Source of the DNA: Bacteroidales bacterium
Lineage (GTDB): Bacteria; Bacteroidota; Bacteroidia; Bacteroidales; UBA12170
Direction of reading: 5' to 3'
Length of the DNA: 40,022 nucleotides
NCBI GenBank assembly: GCA_029938465.1
Contig: JAOZUW010000006.1
Coordinates: 1 to 40,022 of the forward strand
Part shown: positions 28,999 through 38,138 of the stretch, one piece after another
Numbering within the stretch: position 1 is the stretch's first letter
Layout: each line of letters opens with the position of its first letter
Notes under the pieces: generated by a model
Databases searched by the model: none
The model's input: the letters and a program-made list of their open reading frames with translations, nothing else
What the model was told of the DNA's origin: nothing
Translations under genes and position numbers: made by a program

Positions 28999-30183
28999 TT
29001 AATCTCCTGAATATATAATACTTGAATTATTACCTCCAAAACCGAATGAGTTAGACAAAACATATTTCACATTTGTTTGCAATAATTTTACTACTGGTGA
29101 AAAACTAAGCTCTTTCATTTGATTGGAAAAATTTAAGTTAGGATATATAAGTCCCTTTTGTAGACTTAATACTGAAAAAACAGCTTCTACAGCACCCGCT
29201 GCAGCTAAAGTATGCCCGGTAAAAGGTTTAGTAGAACTTACAGCAGGAATTTCATCTCCAAAAACTTTCATTATTGATAAACCTTCCGATAAATCATTAT
29301 TATGAGTGGCAGTACCATGAGCGTTAATATAATCCACTTCACTTTTTTCTATACCAGCCAAATCAATAGCTTTTTGCATAGCCAATGTAGCACCAACACC
29401 TTCTGGCGATGAAGCTGTTTGATGATAAGCATCATTGGCATTAGCATAAGCAGCTATATAACCATAAACATGATCTGTTTTTCTTAGCTTATCCTCCGGC
29501 ACCAACTGCAAGAATGCAGCAGCTTCACCCAAATTTAAACCGGCTCTATCATCATCAAAACTACGACAAGGCTCTTTATCTAAAATCATTAATGTGTTAA
29601 ACCCATTAATAGTAAATAAGGACAAAGCATCTACTCCGCCTACCAAGACTCTATCGAGCTTATTAGCCTTTAAAAGCCTAGCCCCCAGCATAATACTATT
29701 TGCTGAACTACTGCAAGCAGTACTTATGGTAGTCACAAAATCATTTATTCCCAGATAATCAGCTACTTTTTCAGTACTATCACCTGCATCATGAGTTTCT
29801 ACAAAATGAGATTTATCTTTATGTTGTAAAAAATCAACATAATGCTGTTCAGAAGTACGCATACCTGCTACCGTAGTAGCAGAAATAATCCCAGATCTAT
29901 CTGTATTATTCCCTGATACGCCCCAAGCTTCTTTTGCAGCTATCATAGCCAACAATGCCGTTCTTGTGTATTCTTCAGAGTAAGTAATTTGTAAAATATC
30001 AGCTAGTTGCTTATCTGTTTTTTTTATTTCTCCTACAGGTAAAATATTCTTATAAACACTATCGAGAAGCGCTAAGGAAGATATTCCAGATATCCCTTTT
30101 TTTAGTGAATCTAAGTTTTCGGATACATTCATACCCAAAGCACTTACTATTCCCAAGCCTGTTATTGCGATCCGATTGCCCAT
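28999..30183 (-). CDS. Beta-ketoacyl-ACP synthase (FabF-like)
   Basis: ISTACSSSANSIML, INAHGTATHNND, STKPFTGHTLAAAGAVEAVF. Confidence 0.93.
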   Translation of the reverse strand: MGNRIAITGLGIVSALGMNVSENLDSLKKGISGISSLALLDSVYKNILPVGEIKKTDKQLADILQITYSEEYTRTALLAMIAAKEAWGVSGNNTDRSGIISATTVAGMRTSEQHYVDFLQHKDKSHFVETHDAGDSTEKVADYLGINDFVTTISTACSSSANSIMLGARLLKANKLDRVLVGGVDALSLFTINGFNTLMILDKEPCRSFDDDRAGLNLGEAAAFLQLVPEDKLRKTDHVYGYIAAYANANDAYHQTASSPEGVGATLAMQKAIDLAGIEKSEVDYINAHGTATHNNDLSEGLSIMKVFGDEIPAVSSTKPFTGHTLAAAGAVEAVFSVLSLQKGLIYPNLNFSNQMKELSFSPVVKLLQTNVKYVLSNSFGFGGNNSSIIYSGD

Positions 30184-30190
30184 GCACCTA

Positions 30191-30445
30191 TTATTTTTGG
30201 TGTGCTGTAATATATTCCGCCATTGACTTCACTGAATAAAAAATATCTTTTCCTTGTTTTGGATCTTCTATTTTTATACCGTAATTTTTTTCTAACAACA
30301 CTATCAACTCTAAAGCATCAATTGAATCCAAACCCAAACCATCACCAAATAAAGCTTGCTCTTCATCAATTTCATCAATTTCCATATCCTCTAAGTTAAG
30401 TGCTTCTATGATCTCTTCTTTTAATTCTTGTATTAATTTATCCAT
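30191..30445 (-). CDS. Acyl carrier protein
   Basis: 84 aa; GLGLDSIDALELIVLLEKNYGIKI with phosphopantetheine Ser in the DSI motif. Confidence 0.93.
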   Translation of the reverse strand: MDKLIQELKEEIIEALNLEDMEIDEIDEEQALFGDGLGLDSIDALELIVLLEKNYGIKIEDPKQGKDIFYSVKSMAEYITAHQK

Positions 30446-30470
30446 TTTCTATATTATGTTATTCAATATT

Positions 30471-31097
30471 TTAGCTTGTTTCTGCGTTTTCTTTTAATTC
30501 TTTATACAAATTATACAGCTGATCTGCTTGAATCTCCTTGTAATTTTGTTCATCAATAATAAACATGAATGCTTCGTAATAATCTTCACCAGCATCAACA
30601 AAACCACCAAGCATCATTTTTGTTTTATCATTATCGAATAATATCTGCAAATAATTCATAAGAAAAGCTGCATCAAAACCAGGCACTATAAAAACAGCAT
30701 TTTCACCTTTAAAACCATTTCTGATGCAAATTTCACCTGTCATTACATTAGGTAAAGTATAAACAAAATTAGCAGGACTTGGAAAATACTCTTCTCTATT
30801 GCTAATACTTGCTTGATGCTTCTTATCTACAATAATAGTAGAGGATTTATTCTGCAATATAATACCTACTTCTTCAGCTTGATGTTTATGTTTATAGTCT
30901 TTTAAAAGAACTTCAGAAGCTACAAAAGCCAATTTACTTAAAGCATCCATTTTATAAAACTTTGGATACCTAGATAGGTTGTACAAATATACCTCCTTTA
31001 AAAACTTAGCAAAAATAGGATTTTCACCCCGTAAAACAAGCTTATTATTTACAAAAAGGGATGAGTTTGATAAATACACATGTTTCAAAGTACTCAT
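30471..31097 (-). CDS. Half-length ketosynthase-like protein (N-terminal thiolase-fold half only)
   Basis: FPSPANFVYTLPNVMTGEICIRNGFKGENAVFIVPGFDAAFLMNYLQILFDNDKTKMMLGGFVDAGEDYYEAFMFII resembles the N-terminal half of ketosynthases; ends at 208 aa with no C-terminal half. Confidence 0.7.
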   Translation of the reverse strand: MSTLKHVYLSNSSLFVNNKLVLRGENPIFAKFLKEVYLYNLSRYPKFYKMDALSKLAFVASEVLLKDYKHKHQAEEVGIILQNKSSTIIVDKKHQASISNREEYFPSPANFVYTLPNVMTGEICIRNGFKGENAVFIVPGFDAAFLMNYLQILFDNDKTKMMLGGFVDAGEDYYEAFMFIIDEQNYKEIQADQLYNLYKELKENAETS

Positions 31098-32293
31098 ATA
31101 GTGCTTTTTCTTATTTTACTAAAAATAACAGCTGCATTACTACCTCCAAATCCACTTGCTGTTTTAAGCGCATTTTTTAAAGGCCAAGATTTTGTTTCTT
31201 CAATAATATTCAAAGGCAAAGGTAGGCCATTTTGTTTGTAGCCCAATGACTTAATAATTCTTTGATCTCTAAGATTACGAATCACTACAACAGATTCTAC
31301 AAGACCAGCAGCACCCAGACAGTGACCAAAATACGCTTTAAGTGAATGAATAGGTTTATTATGCAATCCGGCCAAAGTCAGTGCTTTGCTCTCCATTTCG
31401 TCATTATATGGAGTTGCCGTACCATGTGCAGAAACATAATCTATTTCATTGGCTTTTATTCCTGCTTCTTTTAAAGCTCCTGAAATAGCAAAGAATTGCC
31501 CATCACCTGTTCGTGAAGGACCAGAAATATGATTAGAATCATTGCTAGATGCTCCACCACTAACTACCACCACTTCATTCTTTTTATCTAAATAGGACTT
31601 ATCCGTTGACATGAAAACACAAGCAGCTGCTTCGCCTAAATTAAGTCCATCTCGGTCTTTATCAAAAGGTTTGCATACTTTACTGCTTAATGATTGAAAG
31701 GACATAAATCCACTCACCACAAACTCACTTAGCATATCGGCACCTACCACCACCGCATGATCATATAAACCTGCTTTAAGAAACTGTGAGGCTAAAGCAA
31801 TTGCTTCTACTCCTGATACACAAGCATTTGATAAAACATGAGCCTCATTTTCGAAACCCCAAAACTGCTTGATAACGTCTGCTGTTCTCCATAGCATTTG
31901 TCTTTCTTTTCCAAACTTTTTTATGTTTTCATCTTGTAACAAATCAATATTTCCTTTGGTTGTAGATAAGATAAATAAGGTTTTTTTATGGAGAGGAAAC
32001 TCACAAGTCCGATAAGATCCAGCCATTGCTACGATAGCCATCTTCTCAAATCGAGTGAACTCAAAATCCTCTGGCAGTTGGTTTAAATAGGAGATATTAG
32101 AAAAGCATTGATTCAATTTTTCATCATCAATTCTTGCACCCATAAATGCATGCGGATATAAGGAATTATCCTCAATTTTTTTTACACCAGATTTTCCTGC
32201 ATATAAAGCTTCCATATTTTTTTGACTGCCAAAATCTAAAGAAGATATGATGGCATCTGAGATGATATATGCTTTATTATCTGTATTTTTCAA
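31094..32293 (-). CDS. Beta-ketoacyl-ACP synthase (FabF-like)
   Basis: VLSNACVSGVEAIALA, VSAHGTATPYND, LKAYFGHCLGAAGLVESV. Confidence 0.93.
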   Translation of the reverse strand: MKNTDNKAYIISDAIISSLDFGSQKNMEALYAGKSGVKKIEDNSLYPHAFMGARIDDEKLNQCFSNISYLNQLPEDFEFTRFEKMAIVAMAGSYRTCEFPLHKKTLFILSTTKGNIDLLQDENIKKFGKERQMLWRTADVIKQFWGFENEAHVLSNACVSGVEAIALASQFLKAGLYDHAVVVGADMLSEFVVSGFMSFQSLSSKVCKPFDKDRDGLNLGEAAACVFMSTDKSYLDKKNEVVVVSGGASSNDSNHISGPSRTGDGQFFAISGALKEAGIKANEIDYVSAHGTATPYNDEMESKALTLAGLHNKPIHSLKAYFGHCLGAAGLVESVVVIRNLRDQRIIKSLGYKQNGLPLPLNIIEETKSWPLKNALKTASGFGGSNAAVIFSKIRKSTI

Positions 32294-32309
32294 AATATTT
32301 CCCTTTCAA

Positions 32310-32735
32310 TTATATAAAACCCCATTTCTTTTTCCAGGCTATACCAAATGGAGGATGATTAAGAGAAAGCTCCATAGTTTTAATATCCAAAAACACCTGA
32401 ATGGTTTTGGCTCTAGCTACTACTACCCTATCTTTTTTTCGGTATAAAGTATAATTAAAAATGAGCTTTGCAGCAGCAGAATCAACATATTCAGTTTCTA
32501 CAATTACCGAATCACCATATTGCAGCTGCTGTTTATAATCGATATCTACTTTTACAATAGGGCTTGCATAGCCATTCTTTTCCATATCGAGATAACCCAT
32601 TTCGTATTTTTGTCCAAAAGCTTCCCGCGCCTCTTCCAAATACTTCACATAATGGCCATGCCATACAATACGTAAAGAATCTACTTCGTTAAAACGTATT
32701 TTTATTTCAATTTGAGCTTTTAAAGTCACCGACAT
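32310..32735 (-). CDS. 4HBT-type acyl-CoA/ACP thioesterase (hotdog fold)
   Basis: IRFNEVDSLRIVWHGHYVKYLEEAREAFG motif. Confidence 0.88.
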   Translation of the reverse strand: MSVTLKAQIEIKIRFNEVDSLRIVWHGHYVKYLEEAREAFGQKYEMGYLDMEKNGYASPIVKVDIDYKQQLQYGDSVIVETEYVDSAAAKLIFNYTLYRKKDRVVVARAKTIQVFLDIKTMELSLNHPPFGIAWKKKWGFI

Positions 32736-32742
32736 AAAACCT

Positions 32743-33738
32743 TTATATTTTCTTTAGTTCAATATATACTTTTTCTTCCTTATCAGCAATTTTCATTAAT
32801 ATATCTGCTGCCTGATTATAAGCATCCTCAACCTGACTTCTATCTTTAATAATGCGTGCTGTTTCTACAGCAAAAGAACGCCAAAGATCACCAATAATAG
32901 TCATTTCATCAGCCATTTCATAAAGCCATTCTTTATTGAGAACCTGGGCTGCTTCTTGTAAAAATGCGGCATACATAAAACGAAAACCGGCACCCCCCGT
33001 TCCAATTTCTTCTTGAGCTCTAACTATTTGCCCTAAATATTGCGATGCTTTTCGTTTACCTAATTTTTTAGGATATTTTCTAATCTGCTTGGCCATATAA
33101 CGTATACCTTTAACACCAAATAATGGGATAGGAATACCCAGCATATCTTTAGCAGTCTTTCGTATTCCTGTTATAATTGCATTTTTTAAATCAACATGCT
33201 CTGGTATTTTTATAGCCCAATACATATGACCCTTTGGTGCAAAAATGCCTTGTGCAAAGCGAACTTTTTTTAATTCATTATAAGTTAAATAAGTTGGGGT
33301 TTCCATAACTGGATCACTAATGGTATAGGTTTGATCATTTTTGGCATAAACCACTAAATTGTGAGCATTGAAATGAAATCTATAGGCCTTTGGGAAATAA
33401 TTCAAATGATAAACACCTACCAGCATTCCAACAGGTGTATTTTTTTTCAATAAGCTATCCATATCTTGCATAGCTTTATCTTGATTTCTGAATTTTTTTC
33501 TTTTCACTTTAAAGCCTAGTCTCTTAGCTGCTCTTCTAAAAATAACTCCAGGTAATGGGCGATACGAAGTAACTGGGATACCATTTACTTTAAGAAAAGG
33601 CATATAAGAAAAGAACAAACCGGAACCTATACCAAAAATCATGGGCTCACTTAATTTTATGCCGTAATAATTAAGCAAATTAGAAGCCACACCATTTTCA
33701 CAGTGTGCCGATTGTTTATGTTGAAAATCAATTCCCAT
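32743..33738 (-). CDS. BtrH N-terminal-domain-like protein (putative acyl-ACP acyltransferase)
   Basis: SAHCENGVASNLLNYYGIKLSEPMIFGIGSGLFFSYMPF and AHNLVVYAKNDQTYTISDP resemble BtrH-type N-terminal domains. Confidence 0.75.
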   Translation of the reverse strand: MGIDFQHKQSAHCENGVASNLLNYYGIKLSEPMIFGIGSGLFFSYMPFLKVNGIPVTSYRPLPGVIFRRAAKRLGFKVKRKKFRNQDKAMQDMDSLLKKNTPVGMLVGVYHLNYFPKAYRFHFNAHNLVVYAKNDQTYTISDPVMETPTYLTYNELKKVRFAQGIFAPKGHMYWAIKIPEHVDLKNAIITGIRKTAKDMLGIPIPLFGVKGIRYMAKQIRKYPKKLGKRKASQYLGQIVRAQEEIGTGGAGFRFMYAAFLQEAAQVLNKEWLYEMADEMTIIGDLWRSFAVETARIIKDRSQVEDAYNQAADILMKIADKEEKVYIELKKI

Positions 33739-33739
33739 A

Positions 33740-34144
33740 TTATAATAGTTTTTTGTTTTTTAAAACATCCAGCTCTATTTCAAAAACTTCGGCATACTTC
33801 ATTAGTTTAGTATCTGATAGTTTATTAAAAGTCTTCATTTTAAAGTGTCGTTTAACCGTCCATTGAAAAAAGCCGGTATAGGCAGCTAGAATTTGCACAT
33901 CCATCAGTTGTTTTTTCATATAATATGCTATTGGGCTTAATTTCTCTTGTAAAACGAGTTGTTTGGTTTCTTCAATCTGCTCATTTACACCTTCCCAAGC
34001 ATGCTGTATCACAATATTCTTGGGCTCCCATCCTACACTTTTAATGGTATTATACTTACCTTGTTCATCCAATGCATAACAAGGCTCTCTAAACTTACCT
34101 TCTAATAAATTAGCATCATCCTGTGGTACTTCGTTATTTTTCAT
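33740..34144 (-). CDS. Hypothetical protein conserved within the operon (134 aa)
   Basis: ORF placed 2 nt upstream of the BtrH-like gene, same strand; no recognised motif. Confidence 0.7.
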   Translation of the reverse strand: MKNNEVPQDDANLLEGKFREPCYALDEQGKYNTIKSVGWEPKNIVIQHAWEGVNEQIEETKQLVLQEKLSPIAYYMKKQLMDVQILAAYTGFFQWTVKRHFKMKTFNKLSDTKLMKYAEVFEIELDVLKNKKLL

Positions 34145-34170
34145 AAGTGTAGTTTTCTTAGAAAGAGTTT

Positions 34171-34602
34171 TTAGTTAGTCTTAGGATTAATAAAGATTGT
34201 AAGTTCACAAGAAGCTAAGAGTTCGCCATCACAAAATACTTTTGCTTCTACAATACTGGCACTCATCACCACATGCTTTAAAACCATCTCGGTCTCAATT
34301 CTTTGATCTACTTTTGGTAAAGAATGGACAATAAATTTCTTTACAGCTCCCAGAAAGCCAAGCGGAGGACTTTCGTTTTTTAATGAATACTCATACCCTT
34401 TGCTAAGAGCAGCTGTTTGTGCCATATTCTCCAATATACCAGCTTCTGTAAGGTGATCACCTTCAACAAGTACATTATCCCTTTCAATAGATAGGCTACT
34501 TCGAGTAGCGATATCATTATACGCTAGCAAAGAGTCTACCATAATCATAGGTTCTCTTTGTGGTAAATAATTTTTTATATCTATTTTATCAACAAGCATC
34601 AT
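34171..34602 (-). CDS. Hotdog-fold 3-hydroxyacyl-ACP dehydratase-like protein
   Basis: YLPQREPMIMVDSLLAYND...VEGDHLTEAGILENMAQTAALSKGYEY...LGFLGAVKKFIVHSLPKVDQRIETEM. Confidence 0.8.
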   Translation of the reverse strand: MMLVDKIDIKNYLPQREPMIMVDSLLAYNDIATRSSLSIERDNVLVEGDHLTEAGILENMAQTAALSKGYEYSLKNESPPLGFLGAVKKFIVHSLPKVDQRIETEMVLKHVVMSASIVEAKVFCDGELLASCELTIFINPKTN

Positions 34603-34714
34603 TCAAATTTAAACAATAGTAATAAATGAAAACATATGAAAGAAATAAGCTGAAAAAGGATTGTAAGAATTAAGGGGGATTTCAATAAAAACACTTACAG
34701 CTTCAAACAACAAG

Positions 34715-36133
34715 CTATTTTCCTCTACCTTGTACCACAATTAAAACAGTCCAAATAAGGATTTTAAAATCCATAGCCAAGCTCATATTCTCTAAATAAA
34801 GAATATCATATTTCAAACGTTCTATCATTTCATCCACATTTTCTGCATAACCATATTTCACCTGTCCCCAACTGGTAATACCTGGCTTTATTTTTCCTAA
34901 AAGTTTATAGTGTGGCGCTCTTAATGAAATCTTATCGATAAAATATTGTCGTTCTGGTCGAGGGCCCACAATAGACATATCACCTTTTATAACTGAGAAA
35001 AACTGAGGTATTTCATCTAGTCGCACTTTTCGGATAAAACGTCCAAAAGGTGTTATTCGGGGATCTGTTTTACTCGACAATTGTGGTGTACCCCTTTTCT
35101 CTGCATCCGAATACATGGATCTGAATTTATGCATCTTAAAAGGTTTACCATGATGACCCACTCTTTCTTGAGAATATATAATGGAACCTTTGCTGCTAAA
35201 TTTAACACCAATAGCCGTGACAAGATAAGCTGGTATCAATAAAATGATCGCCACAGTACTCATCACAATATCAAAAACCCTTTTTAAAGTAATTTGCCAT
35301 GTGGGCATCAAGTCGGGTGAAATTTCAACTAAAGGAGTTTGAAAAATACCACTGGCTTTTATGTTTCCAAAAATATAATCTTCAAATAAAGGAATAATTT
35401 TAATGACTACATCATGTAATTCAAGATCGGTAATAATACTAGTAATCGTATCTGTTTCAGAGCGTTCAATGGCAATAATTACTTCCTCAACTTTATAATC
35501 AGTAATCACTTGGGGAATATCTTTAACAACTCCTAGATGCGGAAGCATAGAACTCATTTTGAATTTCTTATAATGCTTTGCATTTACAAAACCTACAAAA
35601 AAGTTTCCAGAGGAATACTCTTGATTGATCAAATCGTTATATACCTTTACGGCATTACCATTACTACCAATAATGAGTGTATTAAAACCTATTTTCCCAC
35701 TATGAATTTTCTTGATAGCCCGATGTGTGATAAACAAACGACCAATATAGGTTAAAGTAAAATGAGTTAAAAATAATATCAATATTAGATCATAGTAGTT
35801 TTTATAAGATACTATTTGATCATCAAGGATTAGAGTAAAGAATATTGTTGCAACGCCCAATAAAGAACTAGTAAGGGTTTGGCTTAATTCTTTTAATCTT
35901 GATTTGTGATATACTTTTCTATAGGTTCCAATGGAAACATATAAGATATTCCAAAAAAGAGGGATAACTACTAAACCTATCCAGAAATTCAAATCCTCAT
36001 AAATTAGGTTTAAATGTTCAAAAATATTAGGCTCAATTAATAACTTTCGATACACGAAAAACAAGCTCCAGGTTAAGCCTGCAGCTGTAATATCCCATAA
36101 TATATATTTTAATTTCTGTAAGGACTTATTCAT
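34715..36133 (-). CDS. Polyprenyl-phosphate sugar phosphotransferase (WbaP/WcaJ-like)
   Basis: N-terminal TM helices and CoA-binding-like domain; C-terminal KRVFDIVMSTVAIILLIPAYLVTAIGVKFSSKGSIIYSQERVGHHGKPFKMHKFRSMY...RLDEIPQFFSVIKGDMSIVGPRPE. Confidence 0.95.
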   Translation of the reverse strand: MNKSLQKLKYILWDITAAGLTWSLFFVYRKLLIEPNIFEHLNLIYEDLNFWIGLVVIPLFWNILYVSIGTYRKVYHKSRLKELSQTLTSSLLGVATIFFTLILDDQIVSYKNYYDLILILFLTHFTLTYIGRLFITHRAIKKIHSGKIGFNTLIIGSNGNAVKVYNDLINQEYSSGNFFVGFVNAKHYKKFKMSSMLPHLGVVKDIPQVITDYKVEEVIIAIERSETDTITSIITDLELHDVVIKIIPLFEDYIFGNIKASGIFQTPLVEISPDLMPTWQITLKRVFDIVMSTVAIILLIPAYLVTAIGVKFSSKGSIIYSQERVGHHGKPFKMHKFRSMYSDAEKRGTPQLSSKTDPRITPFGRFIRKVRLDEIPQFFSVIKGDMSIVGPRPERQYFIDKISLRAPHYKLLGKIKPGITSWGQVKYGYAENVDEMIERLKYDILYLENMSLAMDFKILIWTVLIVVQGRGK

Positions 36134-36136
36134 AAA

Positions 36137-37018
36137 TTATTTTTCTACTTCTCGGTGTACGATTTTAAAATTATCAATAAGCACCACTGTTTCAACATTG
36201 TTAGTTGAGTGATTGGCACTAATCAAAAATTTGTAATCATGAATATTTGGTTGATAACTGATGGTGCTGGTTAAATTGATATATATTTTCTTCCATTCCT
36301 CTGTTGGATTTAAATATATTAAATCAAATGATTCTCCAATTCCGTTTACATACGACATAAAACTCAGCACTATTGTTGCATTGGTCTTAAAATCCATTTC
36401 AATAAAAACAGGCAATCCCTGTTTTGGTAGATCTTGAAACATTTCTTTTGTGATAATTTGCAAATAATCATCTTCCTCATTTAAAATAGATTTCCCACTA
36501 TGAAAACCTTCAAAAACCCAGGAAGAAGGATCAATACCACTACTACTTGTCCCCCAATCAGCTTTACTGTTAACAGTGGTTTCAAATTGAGGATTATTAT
36601 CTTCAAAGTCTTCAACTAAATCAAAAATTGAATTACTATAATATCTCATATTTACTTCTAGAGGCATCACACTATCCTTATGTAGGTTCAAATCAATTTC
36701 AATAGGTTCAACTAATGGGTAACTTACCCTTGTAGAAGCTATTCCATTTAGTTTAATACCTGGAGCAACACGTACCACATGCTCTCCTGATGCCAACAAA
36801 GGAATGCGAGCAGGCAAAGGATAAGCTCCAAGGTCTGCACCATCAAGATAAATCCAAGCATCGGTAATATTACTAGAAGAGGAGCCCTGACTGCCACTTG
36901 TGCTGACATTAATGCTATTTATTTCAATATATGAAGGCACATAAACTTCATCCATATATTTGACACATGAAACTAAAAATACAGTTATTATTATTAATGT
37001 TAAAAAGATTCTCTTCAT
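36137..37018 (-). CDS. Lipoprotein with PEGA-like region
   Basis: Lipobox FLVSC; AWIYLDGADLGAYPLPARIPLLASGEHVVRVAPGI resembles PEGA domains. Confidence 0.7.
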   Translation of the reverse strand: MKRIFLTLIIITVFLVSCVKYMDEVYVPSYIEINSINVSTSGSQGSSSSNITDAWIYLDGADLGAYPLPARIPLLASGEHVVRVAPGIKLNGIASTRVSYPLVEPIEIDLNLHKDSVMPLEVNMRYYSNSIFDLVEDFEDNNPQFETTVNSKADWGTSSSGIDPSSWVFEGFHSGKSILNEEDDYLQIITKEMFQDLPKQGLPVFIEMDFKTNATIVLSFMSYVNGIGESFDLIYLNPTEEWKKIYINLTSTISYQPNIHDYKFLISANHSTNNVETVVLIDNFKIVHREVEK

Positions 37019-37038
37019 ATATTATTAGAATTTATATC

Positions 37039-38016
37039 CTAATGTTTCATTTTTTCCACAATTTGATGAGCTACTTTTAAAGCTTGATAGCCATCATAAA
37101 GACTAACAGGTGGCTCAGTATCATTTATTATGGCTAGTGCAAAACTACGCAATTCTTCCACAATAGCATTGGTATCTTTTGTTGTTGGTTTTTTAAAATG
37201 TATTTCCTTTGCTCCCTTACCTTCACCAAGCTCTAATACCATTGCTAAAGGATCAACATTTTCAATATCAACATCAGTTAATGAAACTACTTCGGATTCT
37301 TTTGTAAGAAAGTCAACAGAGATATATGCATTTTTTTGAAAGAAACGACTTTTACGCATATTCTTTAAACTCAATCTGCTAGCTGTTAAATTGGCTACAC
37401 ATCCATTATCAAACTCTAATCGTGCATTTGCAATATCTGGAGTATCGCTAACTACAGCGGCACCACTAGCACTTATTTTACGTAAACCAGAATTTACAGA
37501 GTTTAAGATGATATCTATATCATGAATCATTAAATCTAAAACAACAGGCACATCAGTACCACGAGGATTAAACTGAGCCAAGCGATGCGTTTCAATAAAC
37601 ATAGGTTCATTTATTTGATCTTGAACAGCAACAAAAGCAGGATTAAAACGCTCTACATGACCTACTTGCACCTTTACATTAGCTTCTTTTGCGTACTCCA
37701 TAAGCTTTTGAGCTTCGGCAGGAGTTGAAGAAACAGGCTTTTCAATAAAAACATGTTTACTAGCCTTAAGAGCACTCTCCGCACATTCAAAATGATTAAC
37801 AGTTGGCGTTACAATATCTAAAACATCGCAAGCATCTATTAATTGGTCAATTGAATCATAGCGTTTTAGGCCAAATTCTTTTTCTACCACACTGCTTATT
37901 TCTTTATTAGGATCATGAAAACCTACCAAATGTAATTCCTCTACTTCGCGAATACATTTAAGATGAATTTTACCTAAGTGACCTGCTCCCAATAAACCAA
38001 TATTTACTTTAGTCAT
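37039..38016 (-). CDS. Gfo/Idh/MocA-family oxidoreductase
   Basis: NIGLLGAGHLGKIHLKCI Rossmann motif, VFIEKPVSSTPAEAQKLM, VGHVERFNPAF. Confidence 0.94.
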   Translation of the reverse strand: MTKVNIGLLGAGHLGKIHLKCIREVEELHLVGFHDPNKEISSVVEKEFGLKRYDSIDQLIDACDVLDIVTPTVNHFECAESALKASKHVFIEKPVSSTPAEAQKLMEYAKEANVKVQVGHVERFNPAFVAVQDQINEPMFIETHRLAQFNPRGTDVPVVLDLMIHDIDIILNSVNSGLRKISASGAAVVSDTPDIANARLEFDNGCVANLTASRLSLKNMRKSRFFQKNAYISVDFLTKESEVVSLTDVDIENVDPLAMVLELGEGKGAKEIHFKKPTTKDTNAIVEELRSFALAIINDTEPPVSLYDGYQALKVAHQIVEKMKH

Positions 38017-38138
38017 GTATTATGATTTTTTTTGCAAAAGTACTTATTTTTATGGTATTTTTCTGATGAATCAAACACAATTCTGCTAAAACATTGAATT
38101 TATCAGCTTTATTCCTATTTTCGCAAAAAAAACAATAA

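Noticed and set aside
32247-32447. 66-aa plus-strand ORF
   Set aside because: Spans the KS/thioesterase junction antisense; no domain.
34649-34706. TGTAAG...CTTACA and AAGCT...AGCTT inverted repeats after the sugar transferase gene
   Set aside because: Short stems, long loop and AT-rich context; not convincing as a terminator or riboswitch.
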